Assembly: GCA_013334325.1 (NCBI GenBank)
Contig: JAAXXT010000025.1
Coordinates: forward strand, 1-35,907
DNA from: Erysipelotrichaceae bacterium
Lineage (GTDB): Bacteria; Bacillota_I; Bacilli_A; Erysipelotrichales; Erysipelotrichaceae
Direction: 5' to 3'
DNA: 35,907 nucleotides
Made by a program: the position numbers and the translations under genes. The notes beneath the pieces were generated by a model. The model was not told the origin of the DNA and did not search any database. It worked only from the letters and a program-made list of their open reading frames with translations. Shown one piece after another: positions 25,092 to 32,736 of this stretch. Numbering within the stretch: position 1 is the first letter of the stretch; each line of letters begins with the position of its first letter.

Positions 25092-25532
25092 TTATTTAAC
25101 AGCTGCAACTAATTCAGCGACATCAAGCTTTTTCATTTTAAGCATCGCTTCCATCGCTTTTTGAGCTTTCTTAGGATCAGGATGATTCAATACTTCACTT
25201 AGAATAGATGGAACGATTTGCCATGATACACCATACTTATCGGTCAACCATCCACATTGGCCTTCTTCACCACCTTCAGTCAATTTATCCCAATAGTAAT
25301 CAACTTCTTTTTGATCCTCACAATCTACATACATGGATATCGCAGGAGTGAATTTAAAATATGGACCTCCGTTAAAAGCGATATAACGTTGTCCATACAA
25401 CTCAAATGATACCGATGAATCATCTTCATCGATCTCGTCAATGATTCTTGAATCCTTAAATATAGATACATAGAATTGAGCAGCTTCAAGTGCTTTATCA
25501 TCAAACCATAGAAAGGGTGTTATTTTTTGCAT
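25092..25532 (-). CDS. PhnB-like VOC-fold protein (3-demethylubiquinone methyltransferase-like)
   Basis: A 146-residue single-domain VOC protein. MQKITPFLWFDDKALEAAQF, FNGGP, then GQCGWLTDKYGVSWQIVP near the end match the PhnB/COG3865 group, in which annotations as 3-demethylubiquinone methyltransferase are inherited and not demonstrated. The frame can be opened further upstream, but the ATG at 25532 begins exactly at the domain and directly follows the stop of the previous gene (25534). It is the last gene of a three-gene operon. Metal binding and substrate are unknown. Confidence 0.85.
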   Translation of the reverse strand: MQKITPFLWFDDKALEAAQFYVSIFKDSRIIDEIDEDDSSVSFELYGQRYIAFNGGPYFKFTPAISMYVDCEDQKEVDYYWDKLTEGGEEGQCGWLTDKYGVSWQIVPSILSEVLNHPDPKKAQKAMEAMLKMKKLDVAELVAAVK

Positions 25533-25533
25533 A

Positions 25534-25959
25534 CTATTTTCTCGTTTCAGGGGCATCATAATTAAGTTGCCATCCAATACCAAATTGATCTATAAAATAA
25601 GCATATGATTTACTCCAAAATGTTTCGGAGAGGGGAATAATAACATTTGCGTTGACCATCAATTTTTCGTAAATGGATTTTTGTTCATCAAGATCATCAC
25701 ATTGAATAAACAAGGTAATGTTTTCACCTACAAGGATGGGTTTTTCAACTTGAGTATCTGAGATCATGATTTGTGTTCCTGCGAGTTTTAGGTTCGCATG
25801 GGCAACTCTATTTTCACTTTCAACACTCACAGTCATTGAATCGGGGATGTCTTTAAAAAGAGTAATATGAGGTGTTTCAATATTGAATGCTTTGACGTAA
25901 AATTCAATCGCTTCTTTCGCATTCCCATTGAAGTCGATAAAGTTATTGAGTTGTATCAT
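25534..25959 (-). CDS. PhnB-like VOC-fold protein
   Basis: The 141-residue protein opens MIQLNNFIDFNGNAKEAIEF and ends with SYAYFIDQFGIGWQLNY, the typical start and end of PhnB-like glyoxalase-fold proteins. FNIETPHITLFKDIPD is the usual second strand region. It lies two bases after the AHSA1 gene and one base before the next VOC gene, so the three are coupled. It shares its general family, but not close sequence, with the downstream VOC protein; both may bind the same kind of small hydrophobic compound (inference). Confidence 0.85.
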   Translation of the reverse strand: MIQLNNFIDFNGNAKEAIEFYVKAFNIETPHITLFKDIPDSMTVSVESENRVAHANLKLAGTQIMISDTQVEKPILVGENITLFIQCDDLDEQKSIYEKLMVNANVIIPLSETFWSKSYAYFIDQFGIGWQLNYDAPETRK

Positions 25960-25961
25960 TT

Positions 25962-26381
25962 TTACTTACCTTTAGATTCAACATAGCCTTTGAATCGATC
26001 TAAGATGGCTTGCCAACCTTGTTTTTGTAGTTCAATACTATTCTCATCCTCTGTCTCGAAAGACTCTACTACTTTCACTTGAGATCCTTCTTGAGTGAAG
26101 CGGACTTCCATTTTACGTCCATCACCCATAGTACTTTTAATCAAGCTGTTCAATTGGACTTCATCATGGATCCCCCAAAAATCAAATCCGAATTTTCCAT
26201 CTCGAGATTCCATACGTGATGTGAATCGTCCTCCAACACGTAAATCATTGGTGGCGGTTGGGGTATGCCAATCATCAGATGCTGCATTCCATTGGGTAAT
26301 ATGCTTAGGTAATGTCCAACAGTCCCATACCAATTCTAGAGGTGCAGAGATGCTTGTCTCTATCGTTATCGTTGTTTTCAT
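25962..26381 (-). CDS. SRPBCC/AHSA1-domain protein
   Basis: The 139-residue protein starts TITIETSISAPLELVWDCWT and continues with WNAASDDWHTP and GGRFTSRMESRDG, the pattern of the AHSA1 (activator of Hsp90 homologue 1-like) subgroup of the START-like SRPBCC fold. Such bacterial proteins bind small hydrophobic ligands and often sit with VOC proteins, as here. It heads the operon behind the promoter at 26408-26436. No Hsp90 interaction should be assumed. Confidence 0.88.
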   Translation of the reverse strand: MKTTITIETSISAPLELVWDCWTLPKHITQWNAASDDWHTPTATNDLRVGGRFTSRMESRDGKFGFDFWGIHDEVQLNSLIKSTMGDGRKMEVRFTQEGSQVKVVESFETEDENSIELQKQGWQAILDRFKGYVESKGK

Positions 26382-26407
26382 TTATTCCTACTTATCTTTC
26401 TAAACCT

Positions 26408-26436
26408 ACTATGCCAATTTAAAAGTACTTTTTCAA
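26408..26436 (-). promoter_or_regulatory. Promoter of the AHSA1/PhnB operon
   Basis: On the minus strand TTGAAA (26436-26431), 17 bp, CATAGT (26413-26408). Confidence 0.55.
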
Positions 26437-26471
26437 GCAATATACTCCCAATAGCTCTCTATGGTTTATGA

Positions 26472-27938
26472 CTAAATTAAGTTTATTCTTTGAATCCTTC
26501 CTTCAAGCTTAGATTTTAGGTTGGTATGGGTCATTAAATACTCTTCGAACACATTGGTTAATGAAGTACAGAGGGTGATGGGACTGAAGTTCGCAATAAC
26601 ATCATTGGTTTTGATATTCCAGAATTTCTCCATATTGTTTAAATGATAAGTCTGTATGCCCACTTTATAAAGAGTTTTAGGATCTATGGCTTGCCCATTG
26701 ATCTCAAAGCATGTGATCTTTCTTGTTTTCGCATCATAGATGATCTTGGTCCCATGATTAACTTGATAGTTTTCAAATGTTTGATCCATTCTTTCAGGAA
26801 CCAAGATATACTCGAAAATACTCTTCAATTGAGCTCCACTTAGTTTAATCTGATGAACTGCTTCAGCAAAAGGGAAAATGGTGTATAGATCTGCAACTGT
26901 TACATTGGGACCTAATTCAGTCTTTCTAATGGCACCAGAACCCAACATCATAAGATCTAATCCCAACATATCTTTTCCTATGTCTGAAAAAAGATTTCCT
27001 AATTCGGTCTCTTCATAACGGACTGGATGAGTTAGTTTTCGTGATAGGTGAGTTAAGATACGATTATATTTCTCATCGACTTGGTCCTTATATCTCGTAA
27101 TGATGTGTTCAAGTACTGTATCTTTTGGACAAGTATCTGCGTTGATTGGAATAAGCTTCCAAGTGTATTCCTGAATACGATTCTTTTCTTTATCGATCAT
27201 CAGATCGAAGCGTCCTATTTGAGCAGTTCCTACACCTGCTTGTGTCACAAGGATATCGTTTATTTTTGCGGGTTCTTTTAGAATGGTATGAGAATGCCCA
27301 CCTATAATAAGATCCACTCCCCATTCAGGATCCAAAAGCTCTGCCAGTTTACAATCATTTTCGAATCCTATATGAGTCAATAATACCGTAAGATCAACAT
27401 CTACTGTACGATAGGTATCACAGATCTTACCGACCTCAGAAGCAGCATCCTTTATATCAATAAAGGTGGAAATAAACTTGTCTGATTTTAATGAGTCTAA
27501 GATCGCTTCCGTTAAGATGCCTATAAATAAGATCTTCAACCCATCGATCTCAATAAAACGATGCCCATTCAACAATCTTGTGTTTTGATTTTTAAGATAG
27601 AAATTCGCAGAGATGATGGGAAACTTAGCATATTTCTCTAGAAAGAGTAAATGAGGTAAACCATAATCTACCTCATGGTTTCCTATACAGGCAATATCAG
27701 GGGCAATATAGTTCATGATTTCCATCGTTGAGATACCTTTGAATTCAGAATCGATCAAAGATCCTTGAAGCATATCCCCAGCGATACAATACAAAACGCT
27801 TTCTTCTTTTTCTCGTACGTCGGTTACATAACCAGAAAGCATCGATACTCCACCCACCAACTGTTGATTGTCTTTGGATAAAAAATCCCCATGCATATCA
27901 TTTGAATGCAAAATAACCAATTTTTTAAGTTCCTTCAT
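26472..27938 (-). CDS. Cytoplasmic 5'-nucleotidase/2',3'-cyclic phosphodiesterase-like protein (YunD-like)
   Basis: The 488-residue protein has the UshA-type two-domain layout. The N-terminal calcineurin-like domain carries LHSNDMHGDF, IAGDMLQG, IGNHEVDYG, THIGF and GGHSHT; the C-terminal 5_nucleotid_C domain follows from about residue 300 (TELGNLFSD, then GSGAIRK). Unlike UshA it has no signal peptide, the chain starting MKELKKLVIL, which fits the cytoplasmic YunD group. It should dephosphorylate nucleotides or related phosphodiesters. AAAGG precedes the ATG. It is transcribed alone, divergent from the P-type ATPase. Confidence 0.87.
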   Translation of the reverse strand: MKELKKLVILHSNDMHGDFLSKDNQQLVGGVSMLSGYVTDVREKEESVLYCIAGDMLQGSLIDSEFKGISTMEIMNYIAPDIACIGNHEVDYGLPHLLFLEKYAKFPIISANFYLKNQNTRLLNGHRFIEIDGLKILFIGILTEAILDSLKSDKFISTFIDIKDAASEVGKICDTYRTVDVDLTVLLTHIGFENDCKLAELLDPEWGVDLIIGGHSHTILKEPAKINDILVTQAGVGTAQIGRFDLMIDKEKNRIQEYTWKLIPINADTCPKDTVLEHIITRYKDQVDEKYNRILTHLSRKLTHPVRYEETELGNLFSDIGKDMLGLDLMMLGSGAIRKTELGPNVTVADLYTIFPFAEAVHQIKLSGAQLKSIFEYILVPERMDQTFENYQVNHGTKIIYDAKTRKITCFEINGQAIDPKTLYKVGIQTYHLNNMEKFWNIKTNDVIANFSPITLCTSLTNVFEEYLMTHTNLKSKLEGRIQRINLI

Positions 27939-28055
27939 ATATGGCCTTTCGAGTGAATCTTCTACTTATAATCATAGTCTTTTTAGGATGATTGTAAACT
28001 AGACAAATGAATGTTTTAGACTCAACTTATGAATCTTTTTCTAGTATTCACAAGT

Positions 28056-28084
28056 TTGACTAAGAGCAGTTAAAGTGATAAAGT
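28056..28084 (+). promoter_or_regulatory. Promoter of the P-type ATPase transcript
   Basis: TTGACT (28056-28061), 17 bp, TAAAGT (28079-28084). Confidence 0.65.
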
Positions 28085-28090
28085 ATCAAG

Positions 28091-28200
28091 GTTAAAGGGA
28101 GTAGAGGCCCTCTGGGTGATCCGTTTCGTCAGCACGACTTAGGTCCGGACGTATCAAAATCTCAAGACTTTATCATTTTTTAATGATAAGGTCTTTTATT
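28091..28200 (+). promoter_or_regulatory. yybP-ykoY Mn2+ riboswitch with terminator
   Basis: TTAAAGGGAGTAG (28092-28104) and CCGTTTCGTCAGCACG..CCGGAC (28121-28150) carry the conserved core of the yybP-ykoY class, more canonically than the mntP copy. A terminator follows: AGACTTTATCATT (28165-28177) pairs with AATGATAAGGTCT (28182-28194), then TTTTA. Such switches turn on metal-export genes when Mn2+ rises. The terminator's 5' arm could also pair with TGATAAAGT (28076-28084), but that overlaps the -10 box, so it would be transcribed only from another promoter. Confidence 0.88.
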
Positions 28201-28221
28201 TTAGACCTTAAAAGGAGCAAC

Positions 28222-30810
28222 ATGAGCAAACAAAAAGCATGGTATGAGAAGACTTTGTTGGATGTATTGGCTACGAAAGACGTGCAAAATGGTTTGAGTA
28301 CGCAAGAAGTTCTCGATTCGAGAACACAAAATGGGGAAAACAAACTTGAAGAAGGCAAGAAAAAGTCATTCATAAAACTCTTTCTTGAACAATTCGATGA
28401 TGCAATGATCTTGATCTTGATCGTTGCAGCTGTTATTTCTGCGTTTATGGGAGAAGTTACTGACGCAGCCATCATTATGGCCATTGTTATTTTGAATGCT
28501 GTATTGGGCATACTTCAAGAAAACAAAGCTGAGAAAGCTTTAGCAGCACTTAAAGAAATGTCTGCGCCTATGGCGAAAGTTCGGCGTAATGGACAAGAAG
28601 TGGTCATCGCTTCTAAAGAGGTGGTCGTTGGGGATATATTGCTTTTAGAAGCTGGAGATAGAGTTGCTGCGGATGTAAGATTGGTAAAAACATCCAGTTG
28701 TCAGATCCAAGAATCTTCGTTGACAGGAGAATCTGTCCCAGTCGATAAGAGTGCTGATCTAGTTTTGGGTGAAAAATCTGCTTTAGGTGATCGTAAGAAT
28801 ATGGCGTATGCTTCATCTAATGTTACCTATGGAAGAGCCATTGGCTTAGTTACAAGCATTGGGATGTCCACTGAAGTAGGGAAGATTGCTACAATGTTGA
28901 ATGATTCAACGAAAGAAGAAACGCCTCTTCAAAAGAAACTCAATGATTTGGGTAAAGCCTTAGGTATAGGTGCGTTATTGGCTGTTATTTTGATTTTCGC
29001 GATTGGGGTTTTCAATCAGCGAGATATATTGGATATGTTTTTGACATCTGTTAGTTTGGCAGTCGCTGTTATTCCTGAAAGTTTACCTGCGGTTGCCACC
29101 ATCGTTATGGCGATGGGTGTTCAACGTATGGCCAAACGTAATGCGATCATTCGTAATTTATCCAGTGTAGAAACTTTAGGTGGAGCGACAGTTATATGTT
29201 CTGATAAAACTGGGACCTTAACTCAAAATAAAATGACAGTAACGGATTATTGGATCAATTATGAATCCAATCTAGATGAACTTCATAAAGGTGCTTTCTT
29301 ATGTAACGATGCACGTTTGGTCGATGGGACATGGGTAGGAGATCCTACTGAGACTGCTTTATCTCAATGGGCCATACAATCTGACTTAGAAACTGAAGTC
29401 ATCAAAGAAAGCTATCCTCGTGTCGCTGAAGTTCCTTTTGATTCTGGTCGTAAGAAAATGACAACCATCCATCAAACAACGGATAAGATTATTGCCTATG
29501 TCAAAGGTGGCGTGGATGAGGTCTTAAGTGGCGTTACTCACATCGCTGAAGGCGAATCCAATCGATTAATCACAGATCAGGATAGACAAAATATCCAAAA
29601 GGCTAATGAAGAGATGGGATCAAGAGCCCTACGTGTATTGGCACTTGCTCGACGAGAACTCAAGTCGATGGTTGAAGATGGAGATGTCTCCGTTGAAAAT
29701 CATCTTACTTTCGTTGGTTTAATGGGGATGATCGATCCACCACGCGAAGAAGTTAAGGTTGCGATCCAAGAATGTCGAAGTGCTGGAATACAGCCTGTTA
29801 TGATCACAGGTGATCATCGTACTACGGCAGAAGCCATAGGTCGTCAGATTGGTTTAATGAAAGATGGAGATCGTATCGTTACTGGAGTCGAGCTTGATCA
29901 AATGAGCGATGATGATCTCTTCAAAGAAGTAAGACATATCGCAGTATATGCACGTGTATCTCCTGAACATAAGATGCGCATCATCGATGCGTGGAAGAAA
30001 CATGGGGAAATCGTCGCAATGACTGGGGATGGGGTCAATGATGCCCCAGCACTTAAGAAATCAGACATTGGGGCTGCGATGGGCATCGTAGGAACGGAAG
30101 TCGCTAAAGGTGCAGCTGATATGGTCTTAGCCGATGATAACTTCGCCACGGTCGTCCATGCGGTTGAAGAAGGAAGAAGAATAAGAGACAATATCGCAAA
30201 GGCCATCAGTTATTTGCTTTCGTGTAATGTAGGTGAGCTTGGTGTAATCTTAGTTGCGACCCTGTTAAATTGGAGCGCTCCTTTGCTTCCAATTCATATT
30301 CTATGGATCAATCTTGTTACGGATAGTTTACCTGCTTTAGCCTTAGGTGTAGATCCTGCTCAAAAAGGCATCATGAAAAGAAAGCCTAATAGAGATACAA
30401 GCCTCTTAAATAAAGGAATGATCTATCGTATAGGATATCAAGGTTCATTGATTGCAGCATTGACCATCATAGCCTTCTTATATGGTTCTGATGTGAGCAA
30501 TGGAGGATCACTTGAATTAGGTAGATCTATGGCATTCTGTGTCTTGGCATTTAGTCAATTGGCTCATTCATTCAATATTCATTCAAATACTCGTAGTGTA
30601 TTTACATCCTTCTTTGTCAATAAATGGTTGATAGGTTCTACGCTTATCAATGTCAGTATGATGTTGGCTGTTCTATTTATTCCAAGCGTCAATACACTGT
30701 TTAAAGTTGTTCCTATTGATATTCAACATTGGGAAGTCGTTATTGGTCTTTCTCTAATGCCATTGTTGATTGTTGAAGTCATGAAACTGCTTAAAATAAA
30801 CGGGAAATAA
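28222..30810 (+). CDS. P2-type cation-transporting ATPase (Ca2+/Mn2+ class)
   Basis: An 862-residue P-type ATPase of the SERCA/PMCA/SPCA-like group. It has the N-terminal cation_ATPase_N domain, actuator loop TGES, the IPESLPA ion-binding motif in helix 4, phosphorylated Asp328 in CSDKTGTLT, nucleotide-domain KGGVDEVL, MITGDHRTTA and TGDGVNDAPALK, and about six C-terminal helices with NLVTDSLPALALGVDP. These usually export Ca2+ or Mn2+. The yybP-ykoY riboswitch directly upstream argues for Mn2+ export here. Start at 28222 follows AAAGGAG by five bases; a TTG-like extension from 28183 would lie in the riboswitch terminator. Confidence 0.93.
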   Translation: MSKQKAWYEKTLLDVLATKDVQNGLSTQEVLDSRTQNGENKLEEGKKKSFIKLFLEQFDDAMILILIVAAVISAFMGEVTDAAIIMAIVILNAVLGILQENKAEKALAALKEMSAPMAKVRRNGQEVVIASKEVVVGDILLLEAGDRVAADVRLVKTSSCQIQESSLTGESVPVDKSADLVLGEKSALGDRKNMAYASSNVTYGRAIGLVTSIGMSTEVGKIATMLNDSTKEETPLQKKLNDLGKALGIGALLAVILIFAIGVFNQRDILDMFLTSVSLAVAVIPESLPAVATIVMAMGVQRMAKRNAIIRNLSSVETLGGATVICSDKTGTLTQNKMTVTDYWINYESNLDELHKGAFLCNDARLVDGTWVGDPTETALSQWAIQSDLETEVIKESYPRVAEVPFDSGRKKMTTIHQTTDKIIAYVKGGVDEVLSGVTHIAEGESNRLITDQDRQNIQKANEEMGSRALRVLALARRELKSMVEDGDVSVENHLTFVGLMGMIDPPREEVKVAIQECRSAGIQPVMITGDHRTTAEAIGRQIGLMKDGDRIVTGVELDQMSDDDLFKEVRHIAVYARVSPEHKMRIIDAWKKHGEIVAMTGDGVNDAPALKKSDIGAAMGIVGTEVAKGAADMVLADDNFATVVHAVEEGRRIRDNIAKAISYLLSCNVGELGVILVATLLNWSAPLLPIHILWINLVTDSLPALALGVDPAQKGIMKRKPNRDTSLLNKGMIYRIGYQGSLIAALTIIAFLYGSDVSNGGSLELGRSMAFCVLAFSQLAHSFNIHSNTRSVFTSFFVNKWLIGSTLINVSMMLAVLFIPSVNTLFKVVPIDIQHWEVVIGLSLMPLLIVEVMKLLKINGK

Positions 30811-30818
30811 CTGAAATT

Positions 30819-30851
30819 AATGCGCAGGAGCTTAGCTCTTGCGCATTTTTC
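30819..30851 (+). terminator. Terminator after the P-type ATPase gene
   Basis: AATGCGCAGGAGC/GCTCTTGCGCATT (one G-U pair) followed by five T. Confidence 0.9.
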
Positions 30852-30864
30852 ATTTGGTAGATTA

Positions 30865-30873
30865 TGCTATACT
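30865..30873 (+). promoter_or_regulatory. Extended -10 promoter before the structured leader
   Basis: TGCTATACT (TGnTATACT). Start predicted near 30880; the -35 is poor and overlaps the previous terminator. Confidence 0.5.
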
Positions 30874-30879
30874 TTATAT

Positions 30880-30977
30880 AAGATTTTATGGTTATTTATC
30901 ATCCGAGTATGTTGATTATGACGCATTATCATATGCTTTGAACTATAGATAAATAACTAACTACAAAGGAGAACAAC
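30880..30977 (+). promoter_or_regulatory. Hairpin-rich 5' leader, unknown regulatory RNA
   Basis: GTTATTTATC (30891-30900) and GATAAATAAC (30948-30957) are exact reverse complements. Nested inside, AGTATG (30906-30911) pairs with TATGCT (30932-30937), and TGATTATG (30913-30920) with CATTATCA (30924-30931, one mismatch) around an ACG loop. The large internal loop holds ATCCG on one side and TTGAACTATA on the other. It ends 7 bases before AAAGGAG. There is no T tract, so control of translation or mRNA stability is more likely than termination. Unrecognised. Confidence 0.5.
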
Positions 30978-31790
30978 ATGCCTACTGTCATCATTAATGG
31001 GATAAACATCTTCTATGAAGAAAAAGGAAATCCTAAAAGCGAAAATGTAGTATTTTTTCTCAATGGAGTAATGGCTTCAACATCCAGTTGGAGTTTTCAA
31101 GTTCCCGTTTTTGAAAAACTAGGATTTAGAATCATTCTTCATGATTTTAGAGGTCAACTTAGATCAGATAAACCTGAAGGCAGTTATACATTTAAACAAC
31201 ATGCGGATGATACCATAGAACTTATGAATTATCTCCACATAGATCAAGCCCATATGATTGGGACATCTTATGGGGGCGAAGTGGCATTAAAACTAGCCAT
31301 AGATCATTCTGCACGAGTTAAAAGCATCTCTCTTATCGATTCTGTAAGTGAACTTGATGAAGTTTTAAAAGGCTTAGTTTATGGCTGGATCGATGCGGCC
31401 AAAGCTAAAGAAGGGGAGAGATTCTTTAAGTTGATGATGCCTACGATCTATTCAGATACTTTTATTAAAAATAATGGTGAAATGCTTGAAAAAAGAGCTG
31501 TTGCGATGAGACAGATCGATCCATCATACTTTGATGGACAGATCTCACTGTATAAGACCTTTTTAAATGATGTGTTTATGACGCAAGCACTTCATACGAT
31601 CTCATGTCCTACTCTGATCATATGTGGGGAAAATGATATTTTGAAACCACGTAAATTTTCGAAGATCATCCATGATGAAATCAAAGGTTCTGAATATTTG
31701 ATCATCCCTGATTGTGGTCATGTAACTATATTTGAAAAGCCCAATGATTTGAATTCTGCTTTATTAGGTTTCGTTTTGAAGCAAAACTAA
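30978..31790 (+). CDS. Alpha/beta hydrolase (3-oxoadipate enol-lactonase-like)
   Basis: The 270-residue serine hydrolase of the Abhydrolase_1 group has MPTVIINGINIFYEEKG at the start, the HDFRGQLRSDKP turn, nucleophile elbow GTSYGGE, aspartate in CGENDILKP and histidine in DCGHVTIFEKP. The order and spacing are complete, so it should be active. Family members include enol-lactonases, haloperoxidase-like esterases and C-C hydrolases, and the sequence does not decide among them. AAAGGAG precedes the ATG. The leader carries an elaborate hairpin, and the radical SAM gene follows after 3 bp. Confidence 0.87.
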   Translation: MPTVIINGINIFYEEKGNPKSENVVFFLNGVMASTSSWSFQVPVFEKLGFRIILHDFRGQLRSDKPEGSYTFKQHADDTIELMNYLHIDQAHMIGTSYGGEVALKLAIDHSARVKSISLIDSVSELDEVLKGLVYGWIDAAKAKEGERFFKLMMPTIYSDTFIKNNGEMLEKRAVAMRQIDPSYFDGQISLYKTFLNDVFMTQALHTISCPTLIICGENDILKPRKFSKIIHDEIKGSEYLIIPDCGHVTIFEKPNDLNSALLGFVLKQN

Positions 31791-31793
31791 GGT

Positions 31794-32693
31794 ATGAGTC
31801 CTATTCAATATATCGACGCTAAAACCATTATTTCAGAATATAGAACTGAAAATGAATGGTTTGGGGCAAACTACAATATGAACATTTATAAGGGCTGTAA
31901 TCACGGTTGTATTTACTGTGACAGTCGAAGCGAATGCTATCAAGTTGAAAATTTTGATCAGGTAAGAGCTAAAAACAATGCCTTAACTTTAATCGAAAGA
32001 GATCTAAAATCTAAGACGAAGAAAGGAGTCGTTGGGAGTGGGGCAATGAGTGATCCTTATAATCCTTTTGAGAAAGAACTATGCTTAACACGTGGTGCTT
32101 TAGCATTACTTCATCGATATGGATTTGGGGTCTGTCTATTTACGAAAAGTGATCTTATCTTAAGAGATCTCGACCTACTGTGTGAGATATCTCGACATTC
32201 ACCAGTCTTAGCCGCCATTACGATCACAACCAGCGATGATGCTTTATCAAAGAAGCTAGAAAGAAATGTTTCTTTAAGTTCTGAACGTTTTAAAGCCATC
32301 AAAGGTTTAAGTGATGCGGGTTTATTTGCGGGAGTACTTCTTATGCCTGTATTACCATTTATCGAAGATACACCTGAAAATATTCGTTCCATAGTAAGGA
32401 TGGCCCATGATCATCATGCGAGATTTATTTATGCGACACCTCATTTTGGGGTGACGCTACGAACCAATCAAAGAGAGTGGTATTATAATAAACTAGATCT
32501 TCTTTTTCCAGGATTAAAAGAACAATACATCAAGACATTTGGGAATGAATATGCGTGCTCATCTCCTAGATCTAAGCAACTTTGGTCTGTCTTTACCCAA
32601 GAGTGTGATCGATATGGGATCTTATATCGTATGGATGACATCATCAAGACAACTCAAAAAGGCTATGGGTATGAACAGATATCACTTTTCTAA
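31794..32693 (+). CDS. SPL-type radical SAM protein
   Basis: A 299-residue protein of the COG1533 (spore photoproduct lyase-like) family. The [4Fe-4S] ligands are in YKGCNHGCIYCDSR, a CxxxCxxC motif, preceded by the family's EYRTENEWFGANYNMNIY segment; VGSGAMSDPYNPFEK and FTKSDLILRDLDLL are further conserved strands of the TIM barrel. Most members other than SplB itself lack a known substrate. Two extra cysteines lie near CDSRSEC. It begins 3 bp after the hydrolase stop with only AAGG close by, so translation is probably coupled. Whether it acts with the hydrolase is unknown. Confidence 0.9.
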   Translation: MSPIQYIDAKTIISEYRTENEWFGANYNMNIYKGCNHGCIYCDSRSECYQVENFDQVRAKNNALTLIERDLKSKTKKGVVGSGAMSDPYNPFEKELCLTRGALALLHRYGFGVCLFTKSDLILRDLDLLCEISRHSPVLAAITITTSDDALSKKLERNVSLSSERFKAIKGLSDAGLFAGVLLMPVLPFIEDTPENIRSIVRMAHDHHARFIYATPHFGVTLRTNQREWYYNKLDLLFPGLKEQYIKTFGNEYACSSPRSKQLWSVFTQECDRYGILYRMDDIIKTTQKGYGYEQISLF

Positions 32694-32721
32694 CCCGTTT
32701 ATTTAGATGCACTAAAAAGAG

Positions 32722-32727
32722 TATAAT
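32722..32727 (+). promoter_or_regulatory. -10 box of the sensor kinase operon
   Basis: Perfect TATAAT ending nine bases before the ATG at 32737; no clear -35. The leader would be three bases or fewer. Confidence 0.5.
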
Positions 32728-32736
32728 AAATTTGTT

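Noticed and set aside
28173-28511. Minus-strand 112-codon frame over the start of the P-type ATPase
   Set aside because: Antisense to the conserved N-terminal ATPase domain and the riboswitch terminator.
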